A stretch of DNA of 64,000 nucleotides from Proteobacteria bacterium UBA2383 (GTDB lineage: Bacteria; Pseudomonadota; Gammaproteobacteria; Competibacterales; Competibacteraceae): positions 18,971 to 82,970 of the forward strand of contig DDST01000077.1 of assembly GCA_002343485.1 (NCBI GenBank), read 5' to 3'. The position numbers and the translations under genes are program-made. Below the pieces are notes generated by a model. It was not told the origin of the DNA and ran no database searches. It saw only the letters and a program-made list of their open reading frames with translations. Below are positions 1 through 8,657 of the stretch, piece by piece. Each line of letters starts with the position of its first letter. The first letter of the stretch is position 1.

Positions 1-29
1 TTCCGTGCTTGGAATAGTTGTGAAGCCCA

Positions 30-1031
30 TCAGGCAACCTGGAGCAGAATTTTGCCAACATGGCGATTCGATTCCATTAAGGCATGGGCATCAGCGGCTT
101 CAGATAAAGGAAAAATCCGGTCGATAATTGGGCAAACTTTCCCGCTTGCCAATAGAGGCCAGACCGTTTCGCGTAAAGCCTGAGCGATGGGGGCTTTATC
201 AGCGATCGGCCGGGAGCGTAGAGTTGAGCCGGTAACTGTCAACCGTTTCATCATGACTGACGCTAGATTTAGTTCCACTTTGGCACCACGCAGAAACGCG
301 ATAAAGATCAGCCGACCTTCGACCGCCAGTGCACTGAGATCGCGTTGCACATAATCGCCGCCCACCATGTCCAGGATTACATCCACACCTCGGTTATTCG
401 TAGCGCTTTTAACGACCTGGACAAAGTCTTCCTCATGATAGTTGATGACTCGCTCGGCACCGAGATCAAGGCAAGGCTGTACTTTGTCGGAGCTGCCAAC
501 AGTCGTCAGCACGCGTGATCCCAGCGCGTTGGCCAATTGGATGGCTGTTGTGCCGATACCGCTGGCACCACCGTGGACCAACAAGATTTCGCCCGGTTTC
601 AATCGCCCTCGGTCGAAGATGTTGCTCCAGACTGTAAAAAAGGTTTCCGGCAGCGCGGCCGCCTGTTGCAGAGTTAAACCGGTTGGTACCGGCAGGCATT
701 GAGGAACGGGGGCGACGCAGTATTCAGCATAACCGCCGCCAGTAAGCAGGGCGCAGACTTTATCGCCGGCCATCCAGTTGTCGACGCCTTCGCCCAAGGC
801 GGCAACCGTGCCAGCCACTTCCAGACCTGGGATGTCAGAAGCGCCTGGAGGGGGAGGATAACCACCTTGGCGTTGCAGGCAGTCAGGCCGATTCACGCCA
901 GCAACCGCGACTTGGATCAACACTTCGCCGGTTGCCGGTTGCGGTATTGGCCGGCTGGCGAGCGCGAGCTTTTCCGGGCCGCCGGGTTCGGTGATTTCGA
1001 TAACGGTCATGCGTTCAGGCAATGAGGACAT
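30..1031 (-). CDS. NAD(P)H quinone oxidoreductase, zinc-free MDR (PIG3/QorB-like)
   Basis: Product is 333 residues, the usual length for zinc-independent medium-chain oxidoreductases that reduce quinones with NADPH in the cytoplasm. It has the GroES-like N-terminal half (GVNRPDCLQRQGGYPPPPG) and a Rossmann half with the nucleotide loop VHGGASGIGTTAIQLA, then NYHEEDF and the GVDVILDMVGG strand typical of the TP53I3/PIG3 branch. No structural-zinc cysteine cluster is visible. A second possible start is Met8; the ribosome site is weak for both. It lies 39 bases downstream of nrdJb on the same strand, so co-transcription is possible but no shared function is evident. The substrate cannot be told from sequence. 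Confidence 0.9.
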   Translation of the reverse strand: MSSLPERMTVIEITEPGGPEKLALASRPIPQPATGEVLIQVAVAGVNRPDCLQRQGGYPPPPGASDIPGLEVAGTVAALGEGVDNWMAGDKVCALLTGGGYAEYCVAPVPQCLPVPTGLTLQQAAALPETFFTVWSNIFDRGRLKPGEILLVHGGASGIGTTAIQLANALGSRVLTTVGSSDKVQPCLDLGAERVINYHEEDFVQVVKSATNNRGVDVILDMVGGDYVQRDLSALAVEGRLIFIAFLRGAKVELNLASVMMKRLTVTGSTLRSRPIADKAPIAQALRETVWPLLASGKVCPIIDRIFPLSEAADAHALMESNRHVGKILLQVA

Positions 1032-1070
1032 GATGCAATCTCTGGTGCAGTCTGGAGTAAGGTACTCCGC

Positions 1071-1748
1071 TTAAGAACACTTGGAATCACCGCAGTTCAG
1101 GCAGGTGAGGCAGCCGTCCATAACGATGACAGCCTTGTTTTGGCATTTGCCGCAGAGCGTCGCTTCGGGAGGGAAAGTGTTAACACCCGCTTCTTCAACG
1201 GCCTTCATGCCGGTTTCGTATTTGATGCGCTGTTCCTCAATCAATTTACGCTGGTGCTCATCGAGACCATCTTCTTTCAACAGGCCAATGGAGCGTAGGT
1301 GAGATTCAATGACATCGCCAATTTCCGCGACCAGCGACGGCATGTATTTGCCACCCTTTTTAAAGTAGCCGCCTTTTGGGTCGAACACCGAACGGAGTTC
1401 TTCCACTAGGAATGTGACGTCACCGCCCTTGCGAAAGACTGCTGAGATGATGCGGGTCAGGGCGACGATCCATTGGAAATGCTCCATCGCTTTAGAGTTG
1501 ATGAAGATCTCAAAGGGGCGCCGGATTTCATCGGGGGTGTCTTTGTTGAGCACGATGTCGTTGATGGTGATGTACAGGGCATGATCCGACAGCGGCGTTT
1601 TCACCTTGTAGGTCGCGCCAGGCAGGACATCCGGCCGTTCCAGGCTTTCGTGCATGTGCTGCACGGCTAGAGCAGGATCGGTCGTTGGAGTTTCATCAGG
1701 TCTGACGACGCTGTAGGCAATAATCTTTTTATCAATTTTGATGGTCAT
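1071..1748 (-). CDS. nrdJb: Class II ribonucleotide reductase, C-terminal subunit NrdJb
   Basis: A 225-residue protein matching the C-terminal piece of split adenosylcobalamin-dependent ribonucleotide reductases such as that of Pseudomonas aeruginosa. It begins MTIKIDKKIIAYSVV, contains the TSCPD-type segment (HALYITINDIVLNKDTPDE) and ends with a zinc-ribbon-like tail: CGKC, then CLTCLNCGDSKC. In this family the cysteine tail re-reduces the active-site disulfide formed at each turnover. It is on the same strand as nrdJa but separated by about 500 bases rather than the few bases usual for this pair. That gap is filled by a strongly structured element. Confidence 0.93.
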   Translation of the reverse strand: MTIKIDKKIIAYSVVRPDETPTTDPALAVQHMHESLERPDVLPGATYKVKTPLSDHALYITINDIVLNKDTPDEIRRPFEIFINSKAMEHFQWIVALTRIISAVFRKGGDVTFLVEELRSVFDPKGGYFKKGGKYMPSLVAEIGDVIESHLRSIGLLKEDGLDEHQRKLIEEQRIKYETGMKAVEEAGVNTFPPEATLCGKCQNKAVIVMDGCLTCLNCGDSKCS

Positions 1749-1791
1749 AAGTTATTTGGTGTGCAATTGCTAGCCTAGATACGATTTGTTG

Positions 1792-2229
1792 AAGCTACAT
1801 AGATAGCTAATTGTAGCTTGGATTAGTACCGCAAAAATGAAACCATCAGACACGAAATGGCGGGGATTACTCCCCGCCATATGGTTTAAGCCCTGACTAA
1901 GAAAGCCCAGCACTCATACCCGTAATCCCGAGCGTCAAGCACTTGGGTCGAGTTCTTCACTCGTCGGTAACGAGTGAACACCCACCGGAATCCCGGTGGT
2001 GCAGCTTTTAACTGTCGTCGATTTTCCACATGGACCACCTCCTTTCCGGGAGGAGGTTAATCCTTGCAACTGGTCCACGCATAGGCTACTTTTAAAGGGT
2101 GATTTCAGTAGCAATATGCGTTAAAGACTCCTTTGCAAGGAGCGGCATGCCTCCCGGTTCATGCCACGTTCGTGATCAATATTTCGAGCGAATCCAGCCT
2201 TTAACTGGAGATCGCTCTTTTATTTTTAG
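1792..2229. ncRNA. Candidate large structured RNA between nrdJa and nrdJb
   Basis: The 496-base gap holds at least eight clean stem-loops. Arms are 1792-1799/1812-1819 (8 bp), 1840-1846/1881-1887 enclosing 1857-1866/1871-1880 (10 bp), 1956-1964/1970-1978 (9 bp), 1982-1988/1993-1999 (7 bp), 2031-2036/2072-2077 enclosing 2037-2043/2051-2057, 2078-2083/2115-2120 with 2085-2090/2107-2112, 2128-2133/2137-2142, and 2144-2149/2160-2165. The loop at 2150-2159 is complementary to the loop at 2044-2050 (CCCGG with CCGGG, extendable to 8 bp), suggesting loop-loop contact. Strand is undecided: a plus-strand intrinsic terminator closes the right end, while on the minus strand the 10-bp stem is capped by GTAA, a GNRA tetraloop. 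I did not recognise RNase P RNA, tmRNA, 6S, a cobalamin riboswitch or a group I or II intron core. Confidence 0.6.
2186..2229 (+). terminator. Intrinsic terminator at the right end of the structured element
   Basis: Stem GAGCGA-TCCAG (2186-2197) pairs with CTGGA-TCGCTC (2205-2217) with one small internal bulge, followed directly by TTTTATTTTT. Read on the plus strand this is a textbook rho-independent terminator, yet no plus-strand protein gene precedes it. This favours a plus-strand RNA ending here. On the minus strand the same stem is followed by GAAATATT, a weak run. Confidence 0.65.
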
Positions 2230-2244
2230 CTTCAAATCTTCGTT

Positions 2245-4404
2245 TCAAAACTTCCCGTAATACCCCTCTTTAATAGCGTCAAATAGATTCGCCGCTGTAT
2301 GAGTTTCGCCGTCATACTCGACTTCTTCGTTGCCCTGTACCTCGATTTCCGAACTATCTTCCAGCACGAACCGGTAGCGGGTGTTCGCTAAATCTTGCTC
2401 CTTGACCAGCACACCTTGGAAAGCGGCTGGATTGAAGCGGAAGGTGGTGCAGCCTTTGAGACCTTGCTCGTAGGCGTAGAGATAGATGTCCTTGAAATCC
2501 TCATAGGGAAAATCGGTGGGCACATTGGCGGTTTTGGAGATACTGGAATCGATCCACTTCTGGGCTGCGGCCTGGATGTCCACATGTTGCTTAGGTGTCA
2601 CGCCATCGGCGTTGATGAACGTATCCGGCAATTGTTCTTCGGGGGATTGGGCATCAGGAATGGCCCGGGGATTGATCAAATGCCGGTAGGCCAATAATTC
2701 AAAAGAGAATACATCGACTTTCTCCTTAGATTTTTTACCGGAACGGATAATGTTCCGTGAATAATGGTGCGCGAAGCTCGGCTCAATGCCATTACTGGCG
2801 TTGTTGGCCAGCGACAGGGCAATGGTGCCTGTGGGGGCGATGGATGTGTGATGGGTGAACCGGGCGCCTACGTCGGCAAGCGCCTTAACCAAGTCAGAAT
2901 CAACCTCCGCAACCCGCTGCATATAGCGGCTATAGCGGGCATGTAGCACTTTGCCTTTGACACGATCCCCTTCCTGGAAGCCATCGTTAGCCATCTCCGG
3001 GCGCTTGCGTAGCAGGTCGGCGGTGACAGTGAACTCTTGTTCAAGGAGAGGTGCCGGGCCTTTTTCCTGGGCCAGTTCCAGTGCAACCTGCCAGCCGACC
3101 AGCGCCATTTCCCGAGTGATTTTGTCGGTGAAGATCAGCGATTCCGGTGATCCGTATTTCATGCCGAGCAGGGTCAGTGTGGAACCGAGCCCCAGATAAC
3201 CCATGCCATGCCGGCGCTTGCTGAGAATCTCCTGGCGCTGTTGTTCCAACGGCAGGCCATTAATTTCAACGACGTTATCCAGCATTCGGGTGAAAATGGC
3301 GACCACCTGACGGTAGGTGTCCCAATTGAAGCGGGCTTTGGGGGTCAGCGGATTTTGCACAAACTGGGTCAGGTTAATTGATCCTAGGAGACAAGAACCG
3401 TAGGGGGGCAGCATTTGTTCGCCGCAGGGATTGCTTGCTTGAACATTTTCACAGAACCAGTTGTTATTCATTTCATTGACTTCATCAATCAAAATGAACC
3501 CTGGTTCGGCATAATCATAGGTGGACGACATGATGACATCCCACAAACGCCGGGCGCGGATTTTCCGATAAACTTTGCAGGCGACTTGGCCATTTTTATT
3601 AACAATAAATCCTTGAGTGGTCGGCCATTCGCGCCAGACCACGAGAGATGCGTCATGAAGATCAATCTGATCCTGATCGGCTTCCTGTGCCATCATCGGG
3701 AAAGCCAGCAACCAGTCCGTATCATTTTTGACGGCTTCCATGAACTCACGGGTGATCAGTAGCGACAGATTAAATTGCCGTAGGCGGCCTGCTTCGCGCT
3801 TGGCGCGAATAAATTCCATGACATCGGGATGGCCAATATCGAACGTCCCCATTTGCGCGCCGCGCCGCCCGCCTGCTGAGGACACGGTAAAGCACATCTT
3901 GTCGTAAATATCCATGAACGACAGAGGTCCGGAGGTATAGGCTCCTGCTCCGGAAACGTAAGCGCCGCGTGGGCGTAGCGTCGAAAAGGAATAACCAATG
4001 CCACATCCCGCTTTCAGTGTGAGTCCCGCCTCATGCACCTTGCGCAGGATATCGTCCATGGAATCCTGGATTGTGCCGGAGACCGTGCAATTAATTGTGG
4101 AGGTGGCGGGCTTGTGATCCCAAGCGCCGGCATTAGAAATAATTCGTCCCGCCGGAATAGCGCCGTGGCGCAAGGCCCACAGGAATTTTTCGTACCAATG
4201 TTCACGCAATTCAGGTGTCGCCTCCACGTCCGCTAAGGCACGGGCAACTCGCTGATAAGTGCTATCAATGGTCTCATCAATTGGAGATCCATCCTTGGCT
4301 TTAAGCCGGTATTTCTTGTCCCATATATCCCAGGAAGCCGGTTGCATCGGCACGTCGGCAGCGGTCGTTGGACGGTCAGCGGGTTGCAAATGCGCGGTTT
4401 TCAT
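2245..4404 (-). CDS. nrdJa: Class II (adenosylcobalamin-dependent) ribonucleotide reductase, large subunit NrdJa
   Basis: A 719-residue catalytic subunit that reduces ribonucleotides to deoxyribonucleotides with adenosylcobalamin as radical source, independent of oxygen. Visible family motifs are TINCTVSGTIQDSMDD with the substrate-site cysteine, ASNPCGEQMLPPYGSCLLGS with the radical-site NPCGEQ, and APTGTIALSLANNASNG. The protein ends ...EGYYGKF and lacks the cysteine tail, which is supplied by nrdJb. Two NrdR-type boxes lie upstream. No cobalamin riboswitch was seen in the leader. Confidence 0.95.
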   Translation of the reverse strand: MKTAHLQPADRPTTAADVPMQPASWDIWDKKYRLKAKDGSPIDETIDSTYQRVARALADVEATPELREHWYEKFLWALRHGAIPAGRIISNAGAWDHKPATSTINCTVSGTIQDSMDDILRKVHEAGLTLKAGCGIGYSFSTLRPRGAYVSGAGAYTSGPLSFMDIYDKMCFTVSSAGGRRGAQMGTFDIGHPDVMEFIRAKREAGRLRQFNLSLLITREFMEAVKNDTDWLLAFPMMAQEADQDQIDLHDASLVVWREWPTTQGFIVNKNGQVACKVYRKIRARRLWDVIMSSTYDYAEPGFILIDEVNEMNNNWFCENVQASNPCGEQMLPPYGSCLLGSINLTQFVQNPLTPKARFNWDTYRQVVAIFTRMLDNVVEINGLPLEQQRQEILSKRRHGMGYLGLGSTLTLLGMKYGSPESLIFTDKITREMALVGWQVALELAQEKGPAPLLEQEFTVTADLLRKRPEMANDGFQEGDRVKGKVLHARYSRYMQRVAEVDSDLVKALADVGARFTHHTSIAPTGTIALSLANNASNGIEPSFAHHYSRNIIRSGKKSKEKVDVFSFELLAYRHLINPRAIPDAQSPEEQLPDTFINADGVTPKQHVDIQAAAQKWIDSSISKTANVPTDFPYEDFKDIYLYAYEQGLKGCTTFRFNPAAFQGVLVKEQDLANTRYRFVLEDSSEIEVQGNEEVEYDGETHTAANLFDAIKEGYYGKF

Positions 4405-4552
4405 AGCCGGGAGTCTCTGAAAGAATGGTGATGAGGTGCGGTCAGGTTGGGAATGATCGGCGAATAGAATGAAGAAACACTACGCCTGAACGATACTGAG
4501 GAACTGAGATATTGGGATTTTATAGGATGTGGGAAAAATTTCCAGACAGCTT

Positions 4553-4600
4553 TTCCCATATACTGTGGTTTGTAGCGAGCTAGCACACAATATAATGTGT
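4553..4600. promoter_or_regulatory. Tandem NrdR-type boxes upstream of nrdJa
   Basis: The 16-mer ACACAATATAATGTGT at 4585-4600 matches the NrdR consensus acaCwAtATaTwGtgt at 15 of 16 positions. A weaker copy, TTCCCATATACTGTGG at 4553-4568, keeps the ATATA core and the GTG arm. Centres are 32 bp apart, three helical turns, which is the usual arrangement of paired NrdR sites. The rest of the 341-base divergent region (4405-4745) shows no gene. NrdR repression of nrdJa is inferred; nrdR itself is not in the window. Confidence 0.75.
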
Positions 4601-4745
4601 TGAAGCCAATCATTAAGACTTTGTTTGCCCTGACAATTGGCGAAGTGCAAAACCCTTGTTGTCAAGGGGTGGAACCGGTGGTATAACCCGCTAAACTCTG
4701 AAGAGTGCCGTTAACAACGGATACAAAAAGCTGAGGGAGAAATTC

Positions 4746-5420
4746 ATGAAAATCTCGTATGCTCCTCTTGTCATTCTCTGTCTGGGGCTGGGGGCTTGTG
4801 CGTCCCAGATACCTGTTGCAACCACTTATCCCGTTTCGTATCAGAAAAAGATGCAGGCCGCTCATCACTGGGATGTGCTCACCGAAGACGTGGCTAATCG
4901 TTTGCATGATTCACTCATTGGTTCTGGTACACAACAGGGACGTACGATTTCCCTGTATGTTCAACAACCGCGATACAATAGTGACTTTAGCGAAGCTTTT
5001 CACAACTTGCTGATTACACACCTGCTGGAGCGCGGATTCTCGATTACCGAAAATTCATCCGCTGGCTTGCCGTTGAGCTATGACGTCCAAGTTGTTTCGC
5101 ATAATGACCGTGGCTTTATCCGGCCAGTGCCAGGTCTGTTCACTGGCTTGGCCAGCAGTGTATTTGTATTGCGTGGCATAGCTAACCAAAGTTCGACGGC
5201 CGCGTGGCTGCTAGGTGCGGTCGAAACGGATATAGTGACGGGCTACATTACCGATAATCCGGACCACGAAATTATCGTCACCACTTCGGTCATGAATGGT
5301 GATCGCTATGTGACCCGGTTACGGGATATCTACTACATCAGCGACAATAATGTCGGACAGTATATTGCCCAAGGGCCAGCGCCGGTCACTACGCGTATTG
5401 TGGAGGTAGTCGGACCATGA
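4746..5420 (+). CDS. Putative outer-membrane lipoprotein of unknown function
   Basis: A 224-residue protein with a clear lipoprotein signal: hydrophobic stretch APLVILCLGLG followed by lipobox LGAC, putting the lipidated cysteine near residue 18. The mature part has no motif I recognise. The start follows GGGAGAAATTC at good spacing. Its stop overlaps the start of the next gene by four bases (ATGA), so the two are almost certainly one operon. The partner has a FlgO-like domain, so a cell-surface or flagellar outer-membrane role is possible but not shown. Confidence 0.8.
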   Translation: MKISYAPLVILCLGLGACASQIPVATTYPVSYQKKMQAAHHWDVLTEDVANRLHDSLIGSGTQQGRTISLYVQQPRYNSDFSEAFHNLLITHLLERGFSITENSSAGLPLSYDVQVVSHNDRGFIRPVPGLFTGLASSVFVLRGIANQSSTAAWLLGAVETDIVTGYITDNPDHEIIVTTSVMNGDRYVTRLRDIYYISDNNVGQYIAQGPAPVTTRIVEVVGP

Positions 5421-5980
5421 ACTGGAATATGATCCTACGCGCGTGGGTAGCATTGCTGGCCCTGTCAGGTTTGGCGGGTATTCAAGGGTGTGCTTCTTCA
5501 GGTGATGATGCGCCGGTCCGGCCGATCATTCGGGATGCAGACTTGATCGGCCAAAACTACCAGGCGGCGGATGCACTGTTAATGCGGGCGCCTTGGCTTC
5601 GGGAACGGCGTGAGCCACTGCTGTCCGCAACGTTCGTGGATATCAACAATCTTGAGACATCATCGGGTCTTGGACGCGTGATTGGCGAGCAATTGGGTTC
5701 ACGGTTTGCACAACAGGGTTTCACGGTGATCGAGATCAAGATGCGCAATAACATCTTTGTCCGGGAGGGTGCGGGTGAGTTTGCCTTGTCGCGCTCTGTC
5801 AAGGAGATTAGCCAGTCGCATAATGCAGCAGCGGTGATTGCGGGCACTTATGCGGTAGGTCGGCAGTCGGTATTCGTCAATGCCCGTTTGATCCGTGCTA
5901 CCGATAATCTGGTCCTGGCATCCTATGATTATGTGTTGCCTTTGGGGCCAGATGCTAAGGCGTTAGTCGCCGCTCAATAA
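5417..5980 (+). CDS. FlgO-domain lipoprotein
   Basis: A 187-residue lipoprotein (lipobox around GIQGC) whose body resembles the FlgO family, outer-membrane proteins linked to flagella in Vibrio. Matching features are LLSATFVDINNLETSSGLGR, EQLGSRFAQQGFTVIEIK, and the later AAAVIAGTYAVG and VFVNARLIRATDNLVLAS strands. It overlaps the upstream lipoprotein gene by four bases and is followed by a strong terminator. It lies about 35 kb from the flagellar cluster, so flagellar involvement is inference from the family only. Confidence 0.78.
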   Translation: MNWNMILRAWVALLALSGLAGIQGCASSGDDAPVRPIIRDADLIGQNYQAADALLMRAPWLRERREPLLSATFVDINNLETSSGLGRVIGEQLGSRFAQQGFTVIEIKMRNNIFVREGAGEFALSRSVKEISQSHNAAAVIAGTYAVGRQSVFVNARLIRATDNLVLASYDYVLPLGPDAKALVAAQ

Positions 5981-6008
5981 CTACTACTCCCCTGGTTTTT
6001 CACTGACG

Positions 6009-6044
6009 GTAACGCCCTTCTTCAGAAGGGCGTTACTATTTTAT
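6009..6044. terminator. Bidirectional intrinsic terminator between flgO-like gene and metF
   Basis: Perfect 12-bp stem GTAACGCCCTTC / GAAGGGCGTTAC with loop TTCA, followed by TATTTTAT on the plus strand. It sits between convergent genes and can serve both. Confidence 0.85.
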
Positions 6045-6060
6045 CCAGATTGAAAATTCG

Positions 6061-6918
6061 TTAGCGGGATGTGGTGAAGCCAAGCCGCTCCCAAATCGCC
6101 AAGGTCAATCCAGCCTGGTTCATCGTGTAGAAATGCAATCCTGGTGCGCCGCCATCCAGTAGCTTACGGCAGAGTTCGCTGACTACATCTAAACCAAAGG
6201 CGCGAATCGCATTGCGGTCATCACCAAAACTTTCCAGCTTCTTGCGAATCCATCGGGGAATTTCCGCTCCGCAAGCATCGGAAAAACGTGCTAGTTGGGT
6301 GAAATTGGTGATAGGCATGATGCCTGGTACAACAGGAATGCCGATATGCCTGCGAGCGCACTGGTCGATGAAGTGGAAATAGGCGTCGGGGTTATAGAAA
6401 TACTGGGTGATGGCGCTGTTAGCGCCGGCATCTACCTTGCGTTGGAAGTTTTCCAGATCCTGATTAGGATTAGGCGCTTGGGGGTGGTATTCGGGATAGG
6501 CCGCAACTTCGAGGTGAAAGTGATCGCCAAATTCGCTTCGAATGAAGCTCACTAATTCATTGGCATAGCGAAATTCACCTGGATCGCGCATTCCAGAGGG
6601 CATATCTCCGCGAAGGGCGACGATGCGGCGAATGCCTTGCGTCTTGTAGTGGTTCAACAACTCGCGGATGTTGCTCTTGGTCGAGGCGATACAAGTGAGG
6701 TGGGGTGTAGCGGGTACCTCGCTGCGGGCCTGAATGTCTAACACGACTTCTACTGTGCGATCCCGGGTGGAGCCACCTGCGCCGTAGGTGACCGAGAAAT
6801 AGGCGGGATGCATAGCCATCAGTTGTTGACGGGCCGTCTGGAGTTTACTCAGGCCCTCGGCGGTGATGGGCGGGAAGAATTCGCAACTGAAGGTCTTGGG
6901 CCAGTCTAACTGGGACAT
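6061..6918 (-). CDS. metF: 5,10-methylenetetrahydrofolate reductase
   Basis: A 285-residue FAD enzyme that makes 5-methyltetrahydrofolate for methionine synthesis. Family motifs run in order: SCEFFPP near the N-terminus, VTYGAGGSTRDRT (flavin-site region), HLTCIAST, IVALRGDMPSG, and AITQYFYNPDAYF. Length is normal. It is the last gene of the metK-ahcY-metF set on the minus strand, 97 bases downstream of ahcY across a stem-loop. Together these genes turn over the activated methyl cycle. Confidence 0.96.
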   Translation of the reverse strand: MSQLDWPKTFSCEFFPPITAEGLSKLQTARQQLMAMHPAYFSVTYGAGGSTRDRTVEVVLDIQARSEVPATPHLTCIASTKSNIRELLNHYKTQGIRRIVALRGDMPSGMRDPGEFRYANELVSFIRSEFGDHFHLEVAAYPEYHPQAPNPNQDLENFQRKVDAGANSAITQYFYNPDAYFHFIDQCARRHIGIPVVPGIMPITNFTQLARFSDACGAEIPRWIRKKLESFGDDRNAIRAFGLDVVSELCRKLLDGGAPGLHFYTMNQAGLTLAIWERLGFTTSR

Positions 6919-6961
6919 ATATTGTAATCGGCTTCTTGCGGAATAGAGAGGGGATTAGAGT

Positions 6962-7001
6962 AAAAAGTTGAGGTTGAGTGAGATTTGGATCATCACTCAA
7001 C
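6962..7001 (-). terminator. Stem-loop between ahcY and metF, possible weak terminator
   Basis: Perfect 9-bp arms GTTGAGTGA (6973-6981) and TCACTCAAC (6993-7001). On the minus strand the stem is followed six bases later by TTTTT. The delayed T-run suggests partial rather than full termination before metF. Confidence 0.45.
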
Positions 7002-7015
7002 CGCGATACTTTTTC

Positions 7016-8434
7016 CTAGTAGCGATAATTCTCCGCCTTGTACGGTCCGTCCACCGGTACACCGATATACGCCGCTTGTTCCGGAGTCAGCGTAGTCAGT
7101 TTCACCCCAATCCGCTCCAGGTGCAGCCTCGCAACCTTCTCATCCAGGTGCTTGGGCAGCACATAAACCTTGTTGTCATAGCGGTCGCAGTAATTGAACA
7201 ACTCAATCTGCGCGAGTACCTGATTAGTGAAGCTATTGCTCATTACAAACGAAGGATGGCCCGTGGCGCAGCCCAGGTTCACCAGTCGCCCTTCTGCTAA
7301 CAGGATGATCCGCTTGCCATCCGGGAAGATGATGTGATCGACCTGTGGCTTGATGTTTTCCCAACGGTATTTCTTCAGGCTGGCAACCGCGATTTCAGAG
7401 TCAAAATGACCGATATTGCAGACAATCGCCTGATTCTTCATCCGCGCCATGTGGTCATGAGTGATCACGTTGACATTGCCGGTGGTGGTGACAAAGATAT
7501 CACCTTGATTCGCTACTTCATCCATGGTGACCACCCGGTAACCTTCCATCGCTGCTTGCAGAGCGCAGATTGGATCAATCTCAGTCACCCATACCGTCGC
7601 TCCAAGACCCCGCAAGGATTGAGCGCAACCTTTGCCCACGTCGCCATAGCCGAGGACGACCGCGATCTTGCCAGCGATCATTACATCGGTGGCCCGCTTA
7701 ATACCATCCACCAGGGATTCGCGACAGCCGTATAAATTGTCAAACTTGGATTTGGTGACCGAGTCATTGACGTTAAACGCCGGAAACGGTAACCGGCCTT
7801 CCTTCTCCATTTGGTACAGGCGATGAACGCCCGTGGTGGTTTCTTCGGTGACGCCCTTGATCTGCGCCAGTACCTTGGAGTAATAGTCTGGCTGGTGCTC
7901 CAATCGTTGGCGAATGGCAGCAAATAGCACCTGTTCTTCTTCACAGCTTGGATTGGCAATCAACGAGCGATCTTGCGCTGCACGGCTGCCTAGCGTGACC
8001 AGCAGCGTGGCATCGCCGCCGTCATCAAGGATCATATTGGGTACGCTGCCGTTAGGCCATTCCAAAATACGGTGCGTGAACTCCCAGTAGTCGGCCAGCG
8101 ACTCACCCTTATAAGCGAAGACCGGAATGCCATCAGCGGCAATCGCAGCAGCAGCATGATCCTGCGTAGAAAAGATATTGCAGGAAGCCCAGCGGATATC
8201 GGCACCCAGCGCAGCCAGAGTCTCGATTAGCACTGCTGTTTGGATAGTCATGTGCAAGGATCCCGCAATGCAGGCGCCTTTGAGCGGTTGTTGTGCCCGG
8301 TATTCCTCACGAATCGCCATCAGCCCCGGCATTTCGGTTTCGGCAATGGCGATCTCTTTGCGGCCCCAATCGGCCAGCGACAAATCGGCAACCTGAAAGT
8401 CAGTGAAAGGTTTTTCGCGCATAACGGCGTTCAT
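7016..8434 (-). CDS. ahcY: S-adenosylhomocysteinase
   Basis: Hydrolyses S-adenosylhomocysteine to adenosine and homocysteine, removing the product inhibitor of methyltransferases. The protein shows [20 protein letters not shown], the NAD-binding loop [20 protein letters not shown], and the C-terminal [11 protein letters not shown]. An open frame extends upstream to 8491, but I place the start at 8434 ([11 protein letters not shown]): GGAG lies six bases before this ATG, and the longer version would run into the riboswitch. That gives 472 residues, normal for the bacterial enzyme. A SAH riboswitch immediately upstream should raise expression when its substrate accumulates. Confidence 0.96.
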   Translation of the reverse strand: MNAVMREKPFTDFQVADLSLADWGRKEIAIAETEMPGLMAIREEYRAQQPLKGACIAGSLHMTIQTAVLIETLAALGADIRWASCNIFSTQDHAAAAIAADGIPVFAYKGESLADYWEFTHRILEWPNGSVPNMILDDGGDATLLVTLGSRAAQDRSLIANPSCEEEQVLFAAIRQRLEHQPDYYSKVLAQIKGVTEETTTGVHRLYQMEKEGRLPFPAFNVNDSVTKSKFDNLYGCRESLVDGIKRATDVMIAGKIAVVLGYGDVGKGCAQSLRGLGATVWVTEIDPICALQAAMEGYRVVTMDEVANQGDIFVTTTGNVNVITHDHMARMKNQAIVCNIGHFDSEIAVASLKKYRWENIKPQVDHIIFPDGKRIILLAEGRLVNLGCATGHPSFVMSNSFTNQVLAQIELFNYCDRYDNKVYVLPKHLDEKVARLHLERIGVKLTTLTPEQAAYIGVPVDGPYKAENYRY

Positions 8435-8458
8435 AACGTTCTCCAATGTGGAATGAAC

Positions 8459-8530
8459 GGGCGCCGTTGGCTTATGAAAGCCATGCCACACCGAGCCTGA
8501 CGGTCGGATGACCGCTGCAGCGCCCCTCGG
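8459..8530 (-). promoter_or_regulatory. S-adenosylhomocysteine (SAH) riboswitch
   Basis: Read on the minus strand, the leader has CCGAGGGGCGCTGCAGCGG, a short hairpin closed by CCGTC, then AGGCTCGG closing P1 (CCGAG with CTCGG), and a downstream AACGGCGCCC that can pair back with GGGGCGC as the pseudoknot. This is the layout of the SAH riboswitch class, and its position just before ahcY is the classical one. In the known class, ligand binding turns expression on. Confidence 0.88.
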
Positions 8531-8657
8531 CGTGGGGGCGAGAGATTAAGCAGGAAGAAGATCAGAGAGGGTCAGATGAATCATTGGTAAAAAGACAGCG
8601 ATCCCGATCAAATTGTTCCTATAAGTGTCAATTTACTGTGTCTATAACCGGTATGAT

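Noticed and set aside
1749..2244. Cobalamin riboswitch or group I/II intron between nrdJa and nrdJb
   Set aside because: No B12 box, no P7/P3 core with GACTA-type segment, and no domain V-like hairpin could be found on either strand. The element is listed as unassigned instead.
8435..8491. Extended N-terminus for AhcY from 8491
   Set aside because: It would be translated from the riboswitch sequence, whereas ATG 8434 has a well-spaced GGAG and matches the conserved N-terminus.
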